Assembly: GCF_018881635.1 (NCBI RefSeq)
Contig: NZ_JACVPY010000002.1
Span: forward strand, 643,545-707,544
Source: Polynucleobacter sp. UB-Piko-W3
GTDB taxonomy: Bacteria > Pseudomonadota > Gammaproteobacteria > Burkholderiales > Burkholderiaceae
Reading direction: 5' to 3'
Length of the DNA: 64,000 nucleotides
Shown here: in pieces, positions 41,599 through 51,276 of the stretch
Layout of the letters: every line of letters begins with the position of its first letter
Numbering within the stretch: the stretch's first letter is position 1
The notes under the pieces: model-generated
Seen by the model: the letters and a program-made list of their open reading frames with translations, nothing else
Database searches by the model: none
Told to the model about the DNA's origin: nothing
Position numbers and translations under genes: made by a program

Positions 41599-41673
41599 TC
41601 CTCGATAGCTCAGCGGTAGAGCAGCAGACTGTTAATCTGTTGGTCCGTGGTTCGATCCCACGTCGAGGAGCCA
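41599..41673 (+). tRNA. tRNA-Asn(GTT)
   Basis: Cloverleaf with acceptor TCCTCGA/TCGAGGA, D arm, anticodon loop CTGTTAA (anticodon GTT), T arm GTGG TTCGATC CCAC and encoded CCA. It is followed by a strong terminator. Confidence 0.96.
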
Positions 41674-41681
41674 AATACATC

Positions 41682-41717
41682 AAAAGCCCCTACTGAAAAA
41701 ATAGGGGCTTTTGCTTT
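41682..41717 (+). terminator. Rho-independent terminator of tRNA-Asn
   Basis: An 11-base stem (AAAAGCCCCTA and its exact complement), 9-base loop, then TTTTGCTTTT. Confidence 0.85.
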
Positions 41718-41765
41718 TGGTGGCTTACGGTAAGATTTAAAGACTCAATTTTAGGCGAGATAAAA

Positions 41766-42014
41766 ATGATGGACGAATATGCTTTTATCGGCCTTTACCT
41801 CTTCTTTGGCGCATGTTTTGGCTTTTTGACTTACTCACAACGGCACTTGTTTAGCGAAGGACCTCGCAAGGTAAATGACTCAGATCAAACCTCGCCCCTA
41901 GAAGGTCGAATTTTTTGGGTCATGGTTTGTACCTTCCTATGGCCGATCATGGTCATCACTAGAATCAATACTGCTTGGGTGCTTTTCAAACGAAAAAAGC
42001 AGTCTAAAAAGTAA
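41766..42014 (+). CDS. Small membrane protein, 82 residues
   Basis: Two hydrophobic segments, about residues 6-22 (AFIGLYLFFGACFGFLTY) and 48-65 (FWVMVCTFLWPIMVI), with a polar loop between and a basic tail RKKQSKK. The topology puts both ends in the same compartment. No family recognised. It lies between the tRNA-Asn terminator and a Bug protein gene, 47 bases before the latter's start. Confidence 0.7.
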   Translation: MMDEYAFIGLYLFFGACFGFLTYSQRHLFSEGPRKVNDSDQTSPLEGRIFWVMVCTFLWPIMVITRINTAWVLFKRKKQSKK

Positions 42015-42061
42015 TCCTATAAGATCATCATCAGGATGAGTCTAATCAACAGGAGATGACA

Positions 42062-43093
42062 ATGATTCAAATCAGTCTTTTTAATGCAATAGGCAGAACA
42101 ACTCAGTTCATCATAGTTTTTATAGCCCTATTGGCTGTTAGCGCTCAACCAAGCTTAGCCCAATCAGATTATCCAAACAAGCCAATCCGATTTGTTATTC
42201 CTTTTCCTGCTGGTGGCTCAACCGACAATATTGCTAGGCCACTTCAAAATGAACTCCAAAATACAGTGAAGTGGAATGTCGTTGTCGACAATAAACCCGG
42301 CGCAGGCGGCAATATTGCCGCAGAAATCGTTGCTAAAGCACTGCCTGATGGCTACACCTGGTTAATGGCTTCTGTAGGTACTCATGGCATTAATCTTCCT
42401 CTTTACACTCAAGGTGGAGGAAAGCTACCATTTGATCCCATTAAAGATTTCACGCCAATCTCTCTGGTAGCAGAGTTACCGAATGTCTTGGTTTTAAATC
42501 CGGAGTTTGCTGCTAAGAACAATATCAATACCGTCAACGATTTGATTGCCTATGCTAGAGCTAACCCTGGCAAGGTTAATATGGCCTCCAGCGGTAATGG
42601 CACATCAATCCATATGGCTGGCGAGCTCTTTAAGTCCATGACTAAAACCTATATGGTTCATCTGCCATACAAAGGAAGTCCTCCCGCAGTAATCGACCTC
42701 ATGGCAGGCAATGTAGACATTATGTTTGATAACCTGCCTTCTTCAATTAGCTTTATACGTGCGGGTCGCTTAAAAGCATTGGCAGTGACTAGCGCTAAGC
42801 GCTCAGCTGCCTTGCCAGATTTACCAACCGTTGCTGAAGCAGCCAATTTACCAGGCTATGAGGTAACCTCTTGGTTTGGAGTTGTTGGCCCTGCAAATAT
42901 GCCTGCAGATATTGTAAGCAAAGATAGTGCTGTCCTGATAGCGGCCATTAACAGCCCATCAGTGAAAGAAAAGTATCTGGCGATGGGTGCGCAACCGGTT
43001 GGCAATACGCCTGCGCAATTTAGTACCTTCATTAAAAATGAGATCACAAAATGGACTAAGGTTGTAAAAGATTCTGGGGCAAAAGTAGATTAA
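42062..43093 (+). CDS. Bug/TctC-family periplasmic solute-binding protein
   Basis: 343 residues; signal peptide with cleavage near AQS (about residue 35). Family motifs: [24 protein letters not shown], here quoted from [39 protein letters not shown]. Start at ATG 42062, with AGGAG 6 bases upstream. Bug proteins bind organic acids or amides for TctAB-type import, and no membrane partner is nearby, so it acts with components elsewhere or as a sensor. Confidence 0.9.
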   Translation: MIQISLFNAIGRTTQFIIVFIALLAVSAQPSLAQSDYPNKPIRFVIPFPAGGSTDNIARPLQNELQNTVKWNVVVDNKPGAGGNIAAEIVAKALPDGYTWLMASVGTHGINLPLYTQGGGKLPFDPIKDFTPISLVAELPNVLVLNPEFAAKNNINTVNDLIAYARANPGKVNMASSGNGTSIHMAGELFKSMTKTYMVHLPYKGSPPAVIDLMAGNVDIMFDNLPSSISFIRAGRLKALAVTSAKRSAALPDLPTVAEAANLPGYEVTSWFGVVGPANMPADIVSKDSAVLIAAINSPSVKEKYLAMGAQPVGNTPAQFSTFIKNEITKWTKVVKDSGAKVD

Positions 43094-43113
43094 TCTTTTA
43101 AACCTACTAAGCA

Positions 43114-43139
43114 AAAGAGGAGCGCTGCTCCTCTTTTTA
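43114..43139. terminator. Bidirectional terminator
   Basis: AAAGAGGAGC and its exact complement with a 3-base loop, T-rich on the plus side and A-rich on the other, between the convergent Bug protein and ALS-like genes. Confidence 0.85.
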
Positions 43140-43163
43140 TTCCCTACCCTGTACTTATTCTTT

Positions 43164-44822
43164 TCACTTACCTAATTGAGAAAGTAATTTACTAGGTGAG
43201 ATTACTTCTTGATCTAAGACCAATTCTATTAATGCACCCTTTTTGCTAGCAAGTGCTTTTGCAAATACCGGTGCAAACTCTTCAGTCTTTGTGACCCTAA
43301 ATCCGGGCATCCCAAAGCTATCTGCAAACTTTACAAAATCTGGATTGGTTAAGTCAGTTGCCATCACACGCGACTTAAATTCTCTTTCCTGGTGCATACG
43401 AATCGTTCCCAGCATACTGTTGTTAACTACTAAAACAATGGGGAATGCATCGTAACGCGCAGCCGTTGCTAACTCCTGGCAGTTCATCATAAAATCGCCA
43501 TCGCCACAGACTGCAATTACAACCTTCTCAGGGCTTGCGATCTTAGCAGCGATTGCTGCAGGTAAACCATAGCCCATAGAGCCATTCGCAGGGGCTAATT
43601 GAGTTTTATGAGATCCATAAGGATAGAAGCGGTGTACCCAGGTCGCAAAGTTGCCAGCACCATTGGTCACAATGGCATCACGCGGTATAGAGCTTGGCAG
43701 TGAATTCATAATCTGGGCTAGTTGCAAATCACCCGGTGTACTTACTGGGCTAGAAAAGGCTAAATATTCAGCATGCGCTGCTGGCATAGCTGCGCGATCA
43801 TACTGATTCCCCATCTTGACATTCTTGAGCGCTGCACAGAAATTTTCTGGGCTGCAGTTAATGGCAAAGTCTGGGCGATAAACGCGACCCAGATCTTCTG
43901 CGCCTGGAAGTACATGAATCAGTTGAGTTTGAGTTTGGGGGATAGAGAGTAAGGTGTAACCCGCCGTGGTCATCTCGCCTAATCGCTCGCCAATGACTAA
44001 CAAGGCGTCGGCCTCACCAATACGCTTGACTAAGGATGGGTTAGCCCCTATTCCCAAATCACCTGCAAATGCAGGATCGAGGTTATCAATCAGATCTTGA
44101 GACCGAAAACTAGTGGCTACTGGAATATTTTCTTGATTGGCCCAATTACGTAAATTATCACAGGCGCCGCTATTCCAGTTGCCACCACCGGCAATAATCA
44201 TGGGCTTTTTCGCTGATGTGAATACTTTCATCGCTGCATCAAACTGCTTGGTATCCAATCCTGGCTGAACGATATGGGCTGGTTTAGTAGGATTGTCTTG
44301 ACCAGACATGTACAACACATCTTCGGGTAAAGCGAGTACAACCGGGCCTTTACGCCCTGCTTGAGCTACATGAAAAGCATGCGAAACAAATTCATCAATA
44401 CGATCAACCCGATCAATACTACCAACCCACTTTGCACATTCTGAATACATTCTGCGATAGTCGATTTCTTGAAAGGCTTCGCGCTCAACCATGTCTGTGC
44501 CAACTTGGCCAACGAGTAAAACCATCGGGGTTGCATCTTGATATGCCGTATGCATGCCGATCATGGCATTAGAGGCGCCAGGTCCACGCGTGACCATCAT
44601 CACTCCAGCATGGCCAGTCAATTTTGCATAGGCCTCAGCCATGTAAGCGGCGCCACCTTCTTGACGGCAAGTAATAAAGCGAAAGTTAGGATGGTCTACC
44701 AGCCCATTTAAGAGCGGCAAAAAGCTTTCGCCGGGAACTCCAAAGGCGATATTGACGCCTTGTCTAACTAAGGCATTTGCCAGTATCTGACCACCATTGA
44801 TTGTCTTGCTTGGTGTCTGCAT
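43164..44822 (-). CDS. Thiamin-diphosphate-dependent enzyme, acetolactate-synthase-like
   Basis: 552 residues in the three-domain TPP-enzyme layout. The catalytic Glu is in CRQEGGAAYMAEAYAK near residue 55; the TPP motif GDGDFMMNCQEL...NNS is near residues 435-465. Motifs RFITCRQE and ATAARYDAFPIVLVVNNSM resemble IlvB relatives. No regulatory small subunit follows, so it is more likely a catabolic decarboxylase or acetolactate-like enzyme than biosynthetic ALS. It faces the FAH-family gene. Confidence 0.88.
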   Translation of the reverse strand: MQTPSKTINGGQILANALVRQGVNIAFGVPGESFLPLLNGLVDHPNFRFITCRQEGGAAYMAEAYAKLTGHAGVMMVTRGPGASNAMIGMHTAYQDATPMVLLVGQVGTDMVEREAFQEIDYRRMYSECAKWVGSIDRVDRIDEFVSHAFHVAQAGRKGPVVLALPEDVLYMSGQDNPTKPAHIVQPGLDTKQFDAAMKVFTSAKKPMIIAGGGNWNSGACDNLRNWANQENIPVATSFRSQDLIDNLDPAFAGDLGIGANPSLVKRIGEADALLVIGERLGEMTTAGYTLLSIPQTQTQLIHVLPGAEDLGRVYRPDFAINCSPENFCAALKNVKMGNQYDRAAMPAAHAEYLAFSSPVSTPGDLQLAQIMNSLPSSIPRDAIVTNGAGNFATWVHRFYPYGSHKTQLAPANGSMGYGLPAAIAAKIASPEKVVIAVCGDGDFMMNCQELATAARYDAFPIVLVVNNSMLGTIRMHQEREFKSRVMATDLTNPDFVKFADSFGMPGFRVTKTEEFAPVFAKALASKKGALIELVLDQEVISPSKLLSQLGK

Positions 44823-44983
44823 TCTATTTTTATACTTTCTGATGGATCTTATAGGTCTTGTATGTCGTGGTGTTCAAATACGCCAAATAGAAAGTTATCA
44901 CACTTTTACTATGTCTCAGAGTCAATCGGGCTGTCCTATACTGCGGGAACAGACTATAAATCAATCAATTGGGAGGCGCTGAG

Positions 44984-45853
44984 ATGAGGTTATTTGGCTT
45001 TAAGGGGGTAAATGGATATGAAGGCGTAGGAGCACTCTCCAAAGGCGGCCAAGATAACTTTATTGATATCTGTGCGACAGACTCACTGATCCCCAATAGC
45101 ATCCAAGAAATCATTCAATCCCAATCGCATTTAGATCGAGTGGGTGCTGCCATTGCCAATTCCAAAGCGATCACTGGCAAGCTCAATACGATCACTTTCA
45201 AAGCGCCGATTGAACGTCCAGGGAAAATTGTTTGTATGGGCCTGAACTATGCTGACCATGCCAAAGAAGGTGGCAACGCTAGACCGCAATATCCGAGTTT
45301 TTTTATGCGCGGGCCTAGTTCAATGACGGCGCATTTAAGTCCGATTGTGCGACCTAAAGTATCTGACAAACTCGATTACGAGGCAGAGCTGGCTTTTGTT
45401 GTTGGCAAGAAGGCTAGGCATCTCACACTAGAGAATGCCTTAGATTGCGTGGCTGGTTACAGCATCTTTAATGACGGCAGTATTCGAGATTACCAACGCA
45501 AAACCACTCAGTGGACAATTGGTAAGAACTTTGACCAAACTGGCGCTTTCGGTCCATGGCTAGTCACACCAGATGAGCTTCCCCCTGGATGCCATGGTTT
45601 AAATATTCAATCTCGTTTAAATGGTCAAGTCATGCAAAACGCTAATACCAAGGATTTTTTATGGGGCGTTGCAGAAACCATTGTGCTGATTTCTGAATGT
45701 ATGACTTTAGAGCCGGGGGATGTTGTCATTACCGGCACGCCTGCTGGTGTGGGTTACGCAAGAACGCCCCCGGTCTTTATGAAACCGGGAGATATCTGCG
45801 AAATCGAAATTGAATCCATTGGCGTACTACGAAACACCATTGCAGATGAGTAA
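44984..45853 (+). CDS. Fumarylacetoacetate-hydrolase-family protein
   Basis: 289 residues from ATG 44984, preceded by GGGAGG at 8 bases; the open frame reaches 44969. Motifs: KIVCMGLNYADHAKEGG, DYEAELAFVVGK (metal ligands), SIFNDGSIRDYQ, TGTPAGVGYARTPPVF. Family members hydrolyse or decarboxylate beta-diketo and 2-keto acids; the exact substrate cannot be read. Divergent from the ALS-like gene, convergent with the SDR gene. Confidence 0.9.
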   Translation: MRLFGFKGVNGYEGVGALSKGGQDNFIDICATDSLIPNSIQEIIQSQSHLDRVGAAIANSKAITGKLNTITFKAPIERPGKIVCMGLNYADHAKEGGNARPQYPSFFMRGPSSMTAHLSPIVRPKVSDKLDYEAELAFVVGKKARHLTLENALDCVAGYSIFNDGSIRDYQRKTTQWTIGKNFDQTGAFGPWLVTPDELPPGCHGLNIQSRLNGQVMQNANTKDFLWGVAETIVLISECMTLEPGDVVITGTPAGVGYARTPPVFMKPGDICEIEIESIGVLRNTIADE

Positions 45854-45870
45854 TCTACCCTTAACTAGTT

Positions 45871-46602
45871 TTAGCTCGCATTACTGAGTCCGACAGTCAT
45901 ACCGCCACAAACGTAGAGCGTTTGACCAGTAGTAAAGCTAGAGCGGTCATCGATTAAGTAGGCTGCTGCGTGCGCTATATCTTCTGGTTGCCCCATTCTC
46001 TTGACTGGAATGTTTTCAATAATTTTGATGGTCTTTGGAGCGTTTGGTGGATTACCAGAGGTAAACAGTTCTGTTGCAATCGGGCCTGGCCCAATGGCAT
46101 TGACGGTAATGCCATATTGAGCCAACTCCAGAGCCCAAGTCCTCGTCATTCCTTGTAGCCCTGCTTTCATGGCGGCATAGGCAGTACGCTCTTCTTTACC
46201 CAGTGCTGCACGACTTGCGATATTGACTATCCGTCCGAAGTTTTCTTGTCGCATTTGGGGGAGTAATTGCTGGGCAAGCACCATAGGCGCCTTTAAGTTG
46301 AGAGCATAAACAGCATCAAAATCTGCTGCACTCACATCCTCCAGAGCGCCTGGCTTAATAATGCCTGCATTGTTTACTAGCCTGAGTACTTTAGTGCGAT
46401 TGGTAATTTCTTGGAGGAGAGATTTCACAGCATCGCTGTCAGTGATATCTACCTGATGAAATTCTTCGTCTTTTAACAAGCTGGGTGGCTCTAACTTATC
46501 CAAGTTAATCACTCGATAACCATCGTGAGTTAATCGCGTAGCAATGGCCCTGCCAATTCCGCGACTAGCACCAGTAATCAGAACATTCTTTGGGGTACTC
46601 AT
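45871..46602 (-). CDS. Short-chain dehydrogenase/reductase
   Basis: 243 residues: NAD(P)-binding GASRGIGRAIA, NNAGIIKPG, catalytic Ser (NIASRAALG) and YAAMKAG, then GPGPIATELF. Classical SDR of FabG-like length. Substrate unknown. It follows the Bug gene by 23 bases in one direction with the amidase and may belong to that catabolic group. Confidence 0.88.
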   Translation of the reverse strand: MSTPKNVLITGASRGIGRAIATRLTHDGYRVINLDKLEPPSLLKDEEFHQVDITDSDAVKSLLQEITNRTKVLRLVNNAGIIKPGALEDVSAADFDAVYALNLKAPMVLAQQLLPQMRQENFGRIVNIASRAALGKEERTAYAAMKAGLQGMTRTWALELAQYGITVNAIGPGPIATELFTSGNPPNAPKTIKIIENIPVKRMGQPEDIAHAAAYLIDDRSSFTTGQTLYVCGGMTVGLSNAS

Positions 46603-46625
46603 GAGCTAGCCTTCTATCAATACTA

Positions 46626-47594
46626 TTAATCTACTGTAGCGCCAGAAGCCTTCACCACTTTTTCCCATTTCTGGGTTTCATTGGATATCGTTCTTCCAAA
46701 ATCTTCTGGCGTTCCCGGGATCGGCACGCCACCCAAGTCCGCTAATCGCCTTTGCATTTTAGGATCTGCTAGTAATTGATTCATAGCAGTATTAACCTTT
46801 TCAACTGCCTCGCGGGGAGATCCTTTGGGCATCGAAAGACCAAACCAAGCAGTTGCCTCGTATCCAGGTACTGTTTCAGCAATCGTTGGTACATTGGGCA
46901 ATGAAGGTTCAATCGCAACTGACGTAACTCCCAGCGCCCGAATTCTGCCGTCTTTAATAAAACCAGCAGATGAAGGCAAGTTGTCAAAAATAACCTGCAC
47001 CTGTCCACCCAGGAGGTCATTTAAGGCAGGGCCCGCTCCCTTATAAGGGATATGGGTCATCTTGCAGCCCGTCATCGATTTAAATAGTTCGCCCGACAAA
47101 TGGACTGAGGTTCCACTACCAGAAGAAGCCATATTCACTTTAGAAGGATTGCTCTTGCAATACTCAATAAACTCTGCAACGGTCTTCACTGGCATGCCAT
47201 TGGTAACGACCATCACATTGGGTGTGCGCACAATACCCGCTACCGGAGCTACATCGTTGACAAAGGTAAACGATAAGTTTTTATACAGGGAAGCGTTAAT
47301 GCCATTGGCCGGATTTGTTAATAACATGGTGTAGCCATCGGGCGGTGATTTAATCACAAACTCTGTACCAATATTATTTCCGCCGCCTGGCTTGTTTTCA
47401 ACAATGACAGCAACGCCTAATTTTTCGGTTAAGCCTTGCGAAATAATTCTGGCTAGCACATCGGTAGTCCCGCCTGGAGGGTAAGGAACAACCAAACGAA
47501 TAGGTTTTTCCGGATAAGGTCCTGCGCTAGCAAAACTAGAGAAAAAAGTGAGGCAACCGAACAATAATGCAGCGTATGGTGAAATATGGTGCAT
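46626..47594 (-). CDS. Bug/TctC-family periplasmic solute-binding protein
   Basis: 322 residues with a signal peptide (cleaved near SASA-GPYPEK) and motifs PYPEKPIRLVVPYPPGGTTDV and VQVIFDNLPSSAGFI. ATG 47594 has AGGAG upstream; an open frame to 47621 lacks such a site. It is between the amidase and SDR genes, so its ligand may be an amide or the acid the amidase makes. Confidence 0.9.
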   Translation of the reverse strand: MHHISPYAALLFGCLTFFSSFASAGPYPEKPIRLVVPYPPGGTTDVLARIISQGLTEKLGVAVIVENKPGGGNNIGTEFVIKSPPDGYTMLLTNPANGINASLYKNLSFTFVNDVAPVAGIVRTPNVMVVTNGMPVKTVAEFIEYCKSNPSKVNMASSGSGTSVHLSGELFKSMTGCKMTHIPYKGAGPALNDLLGGQVQVIFDNLPSSAGFIKDGRIRALGVTSVAIEPSLPNVPTIAETVPGYEATAWFGLSMPKGSPREAVEKVNTAMNQLLADPKMQRRLADLGGVPIPGTPEDFGRTISNETQKWEKVVKASGATVD

Positions 47595-47652
47595 GCTTAC
47601 TCTCCTGTAATTAATGAGCAACTAGTGTAGTTAGAGACTATTTTTAATGGAC

Positions 47653-49077
47653 TTACAAGGGCTTGCATATAGGGGGTTTCCTCTGTGCAAACAGCGTTTT
47701 TTGCTCAAAAGCATGGGCTAACTGCAAAATCCCGAAATCATCCCGATGCCGACCCACAATCTGTATCCCTACAGGTAGCCCATTATCAGTAAATCCTGCC
47801 GGCACTGAAATCGCAGGGTTTCCAAGAGCGCTAATCAGGTAACACGTCTTTTGCCAGTCAATATAGGTATTCATTTTGACGCCGTTCACTTGCGCTGGGT
47901 ACTCTTCCTCAATGGAAAAAGGCACCACTTGGGATACTGGCAAGACTAAAAAATCATACTTCTGAAAGAACTCTCGCATGCGGTGATAGAGCTCGGTGCG
48001 CTTAGCTTCTGCTCGTGCTAATTGGGGGCCAGTGATGGGTAAGCCCTGCTCGGCATTCCAAATTACCGTATCTTTAATTTGATCACGATGCTCTTTTAAT
48101 AAAGGTGTAATACGCAACTCTGTTCTCCAGGCACGCCAAAGCATGAAAATTTCATCTGCCTCGGCAATATTGGGCTCATCATTAGTGAGATCACAACCGA
48201 TCTCCTGAAACACCGCCCGCGATGACTCCACTACTCTAGCTACTTCTGGCTCAACGGGTAAGCCGCCAAGATTTGCACTAAAAGCGACCTTACATCCTTT
48301 AAAAGATCTGGCTAGAGGATTTAAAAAGATCTCTCCAGGGGCTTCTAAAGAAATCGGCGAACGATCATCAGGCCCCGACATGGCAGCCATCGCTAAAGCT
48401 AAATCTTGAACCGAGCGTGCCATAGGGCCTGAAACACTCATGGTTTGCCAACCTAATGATTCGGGCCATGAAGGAACCCTGCCAACCGAAGGGCGTATTC
48501 CAACCAAATTACAAAAGCTCGCTGGATTGCGTAATGAACCACCTAAATCGGTTCCATCAGCCAACGCAATCATGCCGCTGGCTAAAGCGACTGCGCCACC
48601 ACCTGAAGATCCTCCACAGGTCTTAGTTAAGTCATATGGATTGGGCGTAGAGCCAAAGACGGCATTAAATGTTTGGCTGCCAGCCCCAAACTCGGGTGTA
48701 TTCGTTTTACCCAGGCTAATGGCGCCTGCTTTCTTTAAGCGTTCAACAGGTAAGGAATCCACATCGGGCACAAAATCTTGATATGCGAGAGATCCAAAAG
48801 TAGTTCTCACGCCACGGGTCAAAAATAAATCCTTATGGGCAACTGGAAGTCCATGCAAGATGCCAAGAGATTCATTTGCCGCAATTTTTTGATCTGCAAT
48901 GACAGCTTCCTCCATTGCAGAATCAGCCGTTAAAGTAACAATCGCATTTAAGGTGGGATTAAGGCGCTCTATTTGGTCTAAATGCGCACGAATGGCCTGG
49001 ACAACTGAAATCTTTTTTAATCGAATGAGTTTAGCCAACTCAGTAGCAGATGCAAAACACAAATCATCATGTGACAT
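47653..49077 (-). CDS. Amidase-signature-family hydrolase
   Basis: 474 residues with the Ser-Ser-Lys triad: Lys in LPVAHKDLF, Ser-cis-Ser in TCGGSSGGGAVALASG, and the strand TDLGGSLRNPASF. Amidases of this type hydrolyse carboxamides or act in GatA; the stand-alone gene and its neighbours suggest a catabolic amidase. Start at ATG 49077; the TTG at 49086 is too close to GGGAG. Substrate unknown. Confidence 0.9.
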   Translation of the reverse strand: MSHDDLCFASATELAKLIRLKKISVVQAIRAHLDQIERLNPTLNAIVTLTADSAMEEAVIADQKIAANESLGILHGLPVAHKDLFLTRGVRTTFGSLAYQDFVPDVDSLPVERLKKAGAISLGKTNTPEFGAGSQTFNAVFGSTPNPYDLTKTCGGSSGGGAVALASGMIALADGTDLGGSLRNPASFCNLVGIRPSVGRVPSWPESLGWQTMSVSGPMARSVQDLALAMAAMSGPDDRSPISLEAPGEIFLNPLARSFKGCKVAFSANLGGLPVEPEVARVVESSRAVFQEIGCDLTNDEPNIAEADEIFMLWRAWRTELRITPLLKEHRDQIKDTVIWNAEQGLPITGPQLARAEAKRTELYHRMREFFQKYDFLVLPVSQVVPFSIEEEYPAQVNGVKMNTYIDWQKTCYLISALGNPAISVPAGFTDNGLPVGIQIVGRHRDDFGILQLAHAFEQKTLFAQRKPPICKPL

Positions 49078-49175
49078 TTGAAGCAATCTCCCTAATTCTT
49101 TTTCTTGTTAATGAAGTATATGCGACACCCATTTTGGGGTGTTCAGGGCTGATTTGAAGATGCACCCTATTGCAT

Positions 49176-49859
49176 CTAGATCACTTCCAATACTTTACCA
49201 AGCGAAGTGCCTTCATAGTTTGGTTTTTCACCAATCTCTTCAAACGGATGACCAAGGCGATTGACCCAAAACACATCAAATCCATACCATTTGGCCGCCA
49301 AAGCATCCCAAGCATTGCTAGATACGAACAGGATCTCTTCTTTTCTAACGGGGAATGCTTTCAATAGCAGCTCATAGGCTTGAGGAGCAGTTTTAAATAA
49401 ACGTACATCTTCAACCGTAACGACTTTATCAAGATAAGGCTTTAAACCATTGGCCTGCACTACGGTAGCCAGCATCTCTCTGCTACCGTTAGACAAAATT
49501 GCCGTAGAGATCCCTTTTTCTTTGATTGTTTTGACAACGATGAGGCTATCTTCGAAACCTGTGAGCTTGGCATATTGATCCATCAATCGCTTCTCATACT
49601 CAAGGGTGAGATTTAACCCCATCCGCTTACAAACATAATGCAATGAGCGAATGGTTATTTCCCAAAATGGCAGATAATATTTACTGCCGGCAGGATTGGG
49701 GTCGCTCATGGTGACAAGGCGGGTGTATTCAATTTGGCGATCACGCCACATCAAAGAAAATGCTTGGCCGTGACCAGGAAAGAGCTCTTCAGCCAGCTGC
49801 CCTATGGAATATACATCGAACAATGTGCCATAGGCATCAAATGCGATTAATTTATACAT
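49176..49859 (-). CDS. (S)-2-haloacid dehalogenase, type II
   Basis: 227 residues of HAD type II: nucleophile Asp in IAFDAYGTLFD, SNGSREML, and SSNAWDALAAKWYGF, the motif that marks haloacid dehalogenases. These hydrolyse (S)-2-chloro acids and some related halogenated acids. Starts at ATG 49859 without a strong ribosome-binding site. It lies downstream of an amino-acid permease gene. Confidence 0.88.
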   Translation of the reverse strand: MYKLIAFDAYGTLFDVYSIGQLAEELFPGHGQAFSLMWRDRQIEYTRLVTMSDPNPAGSKYYLPFWEITIRSLHYVCKRMGLNLTLEYEKRLMDQYAKLTGFEDSLIVVKTIKEKGISTAILSNGSREMLATVVQANGLKPYLDKVVTVEDVRLFKTAPQAYELLLKAFPVRKEEILFVSSNAWDALAAKWYGFDVFWVNRLGHPFEEIGEKPNYEGTSLGKVLEVI

Positions 49860-49912
49860 GCTGACGTCCAGCAAGCATAGAGATATATGGCATTGGGTGT
49901 GATAGGTTCAGT

Positions 49913-51265
49913 TTAATCTTCAAAAGATTTTTTTAGGCGCAAGATCAAAAGTGCTACAAGACCTACTAACATGACATATAGCGAGATCAACACCGCTCCT
50001 TTACTATGGGCATAGCTAAAGCTAGAGTAGGCTAAATAAGCAGATGCCATGCAGAAGATCAATGGAGTAATGGGATATAGCGGTACAGAAAATACTCGAG
50101 CTCTCTGGTCCCTCGCTCGTAAAATAAACAGGCTAACACCCACCAAGAATAAGAAACTCCAAAATACGGGCGCAGTAAACTCAACCATTGTTTCAAAGCC
50201 ATCGCTCTGTAAGGCGCCAAAACCAATTAAGGCAAGGCATATAACACCTTGCACCAGAAAAGCAAAACGAGGGGTGCCACGAGAGGACTCCCAATGCGCC
50301 ATTTTACGAAGGCCATGCCAATCTTCACCCATAGCAAAATTGGTGCGAGCGCCAACAATCATCGTGGCATTAATGCTGGTAAGTGCAGCAACTGCTACAA
50401 AAATACCGAGTAACTTTTCTCCGATTGGACCAAAAGCAATGCCAAGTAAATCAGCAGACGCTGCCTTACTATTTGCTAACTGTTTTAAGCCTAGGCCATT
50501 AATGAGTGCCATGTTCACTAAAAGATAAATAATCGAGATGATCAGTAGACTGAAGACGATCACTCGTACAATGGTATGTAGGCTTCCTTTTAGTTCTGCT
50601 GAAATATAGGCAGACTCGTTCCAACCACCAAAGGTGAGTAGGACAAAAACCATGGCTAGGCCCATCATGCCAAATTCTGGTGTACTAGAAAATATTGGTG
50701 GGTTGATGGCGGATGGAATTGGGGCAGTAAAAAGACCAAAGCCCGCAAAAATGATGGCTATCAGACCAGAAACTTCTAAAACCGTTAATGCAGTTTGGAT
50801 ATTGGCTGAGGCCTCAATGCCAACTAAATTAATAATGGTCAAAACAACCACGATGGCAACTGCCCAATAGATATCTGAGTACGGCCCCAAAGAGATCACC
50901 TTGCTCATGTAATCACCAAAGACAAAGGCAAGTAATGCAATCGATCCCGTATTAATGACCATCGCTTTAGCCCAGCCGTACAAGAAAGAAATATTCTTGC
51001 CATAGGCCCGAGTTAAAAAATGATAGTCACCTCCAGCATGAGGGTAAAGGGTTGCCAATTCAGCATAACAAAGAGCGCCAGCAAGAGAGATGATGGCTCC
51101 ACCTACCCAAATTGTCAGAGCCCAGCCGACATCACCAGTAATCCCTGCCACTATGGATGGAGTTTTAAAGATGCCAGCACCAATGACGATGCCAACAATA
51201 ATGGCAATAGCTCCTAGGGGGCTGAGTAAGCGCTGAGGCGAAGCCCCTGAATCATTGACTGACAT
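49913..51265 (-). CDS. APC-family amino acid permease
   Basis: 450 residues with about 12 hydrophobic helices; the helix 1 motif GIVIGAGIFKTPSIVAG and the helix 6-8 patterns (NINATMIVGARTNFAMG in part) fit the LAT/APC subgroup. Substrate amino acid not determinable. It begins 11 bases after the methyltransferase gene on the same strand. Confidence 0.88.
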   Translation of the reverse strand: MSVNDSGASPQRLLSPLGAIAIIVGIVIGAGIFKTPSIVAGITGDVGWALTIWVGGAIISLAGALCYAELATLYPHAGGDYHFLTRAYGKNISFLYGWAKAMVINTGSIALLAFVFGDYMSKVISLGPYSDIYWAVAIVVVLTIINLVGIEASANIQTALTVLEVSGLIAIIFAGFGLFTAPIPSAINPPIFSSTPEFGMMGLAMVFVLLTFGGWNESAYISAELKGSLHTIVRVIVFSLLIISIIYLLVNMALINGLGLKQLANSKAASADLLGIAFGPIGEKLLGIFVAVAALTSINATMIVGARTNFAMGEDWHGLRKMAHWESSRGTPRFAFLVQGVICLALIGFGALQSDGFETMVEFTAPVFWSFLFLVGVSLFILRARDQRARVFSVPLYPITPLIFCMASAYLAYSSFSYAHSKGAVLISLYVMLVGLVALLILRLKKSFED

Positions 51266-51276
51266 CCTGTGAAATC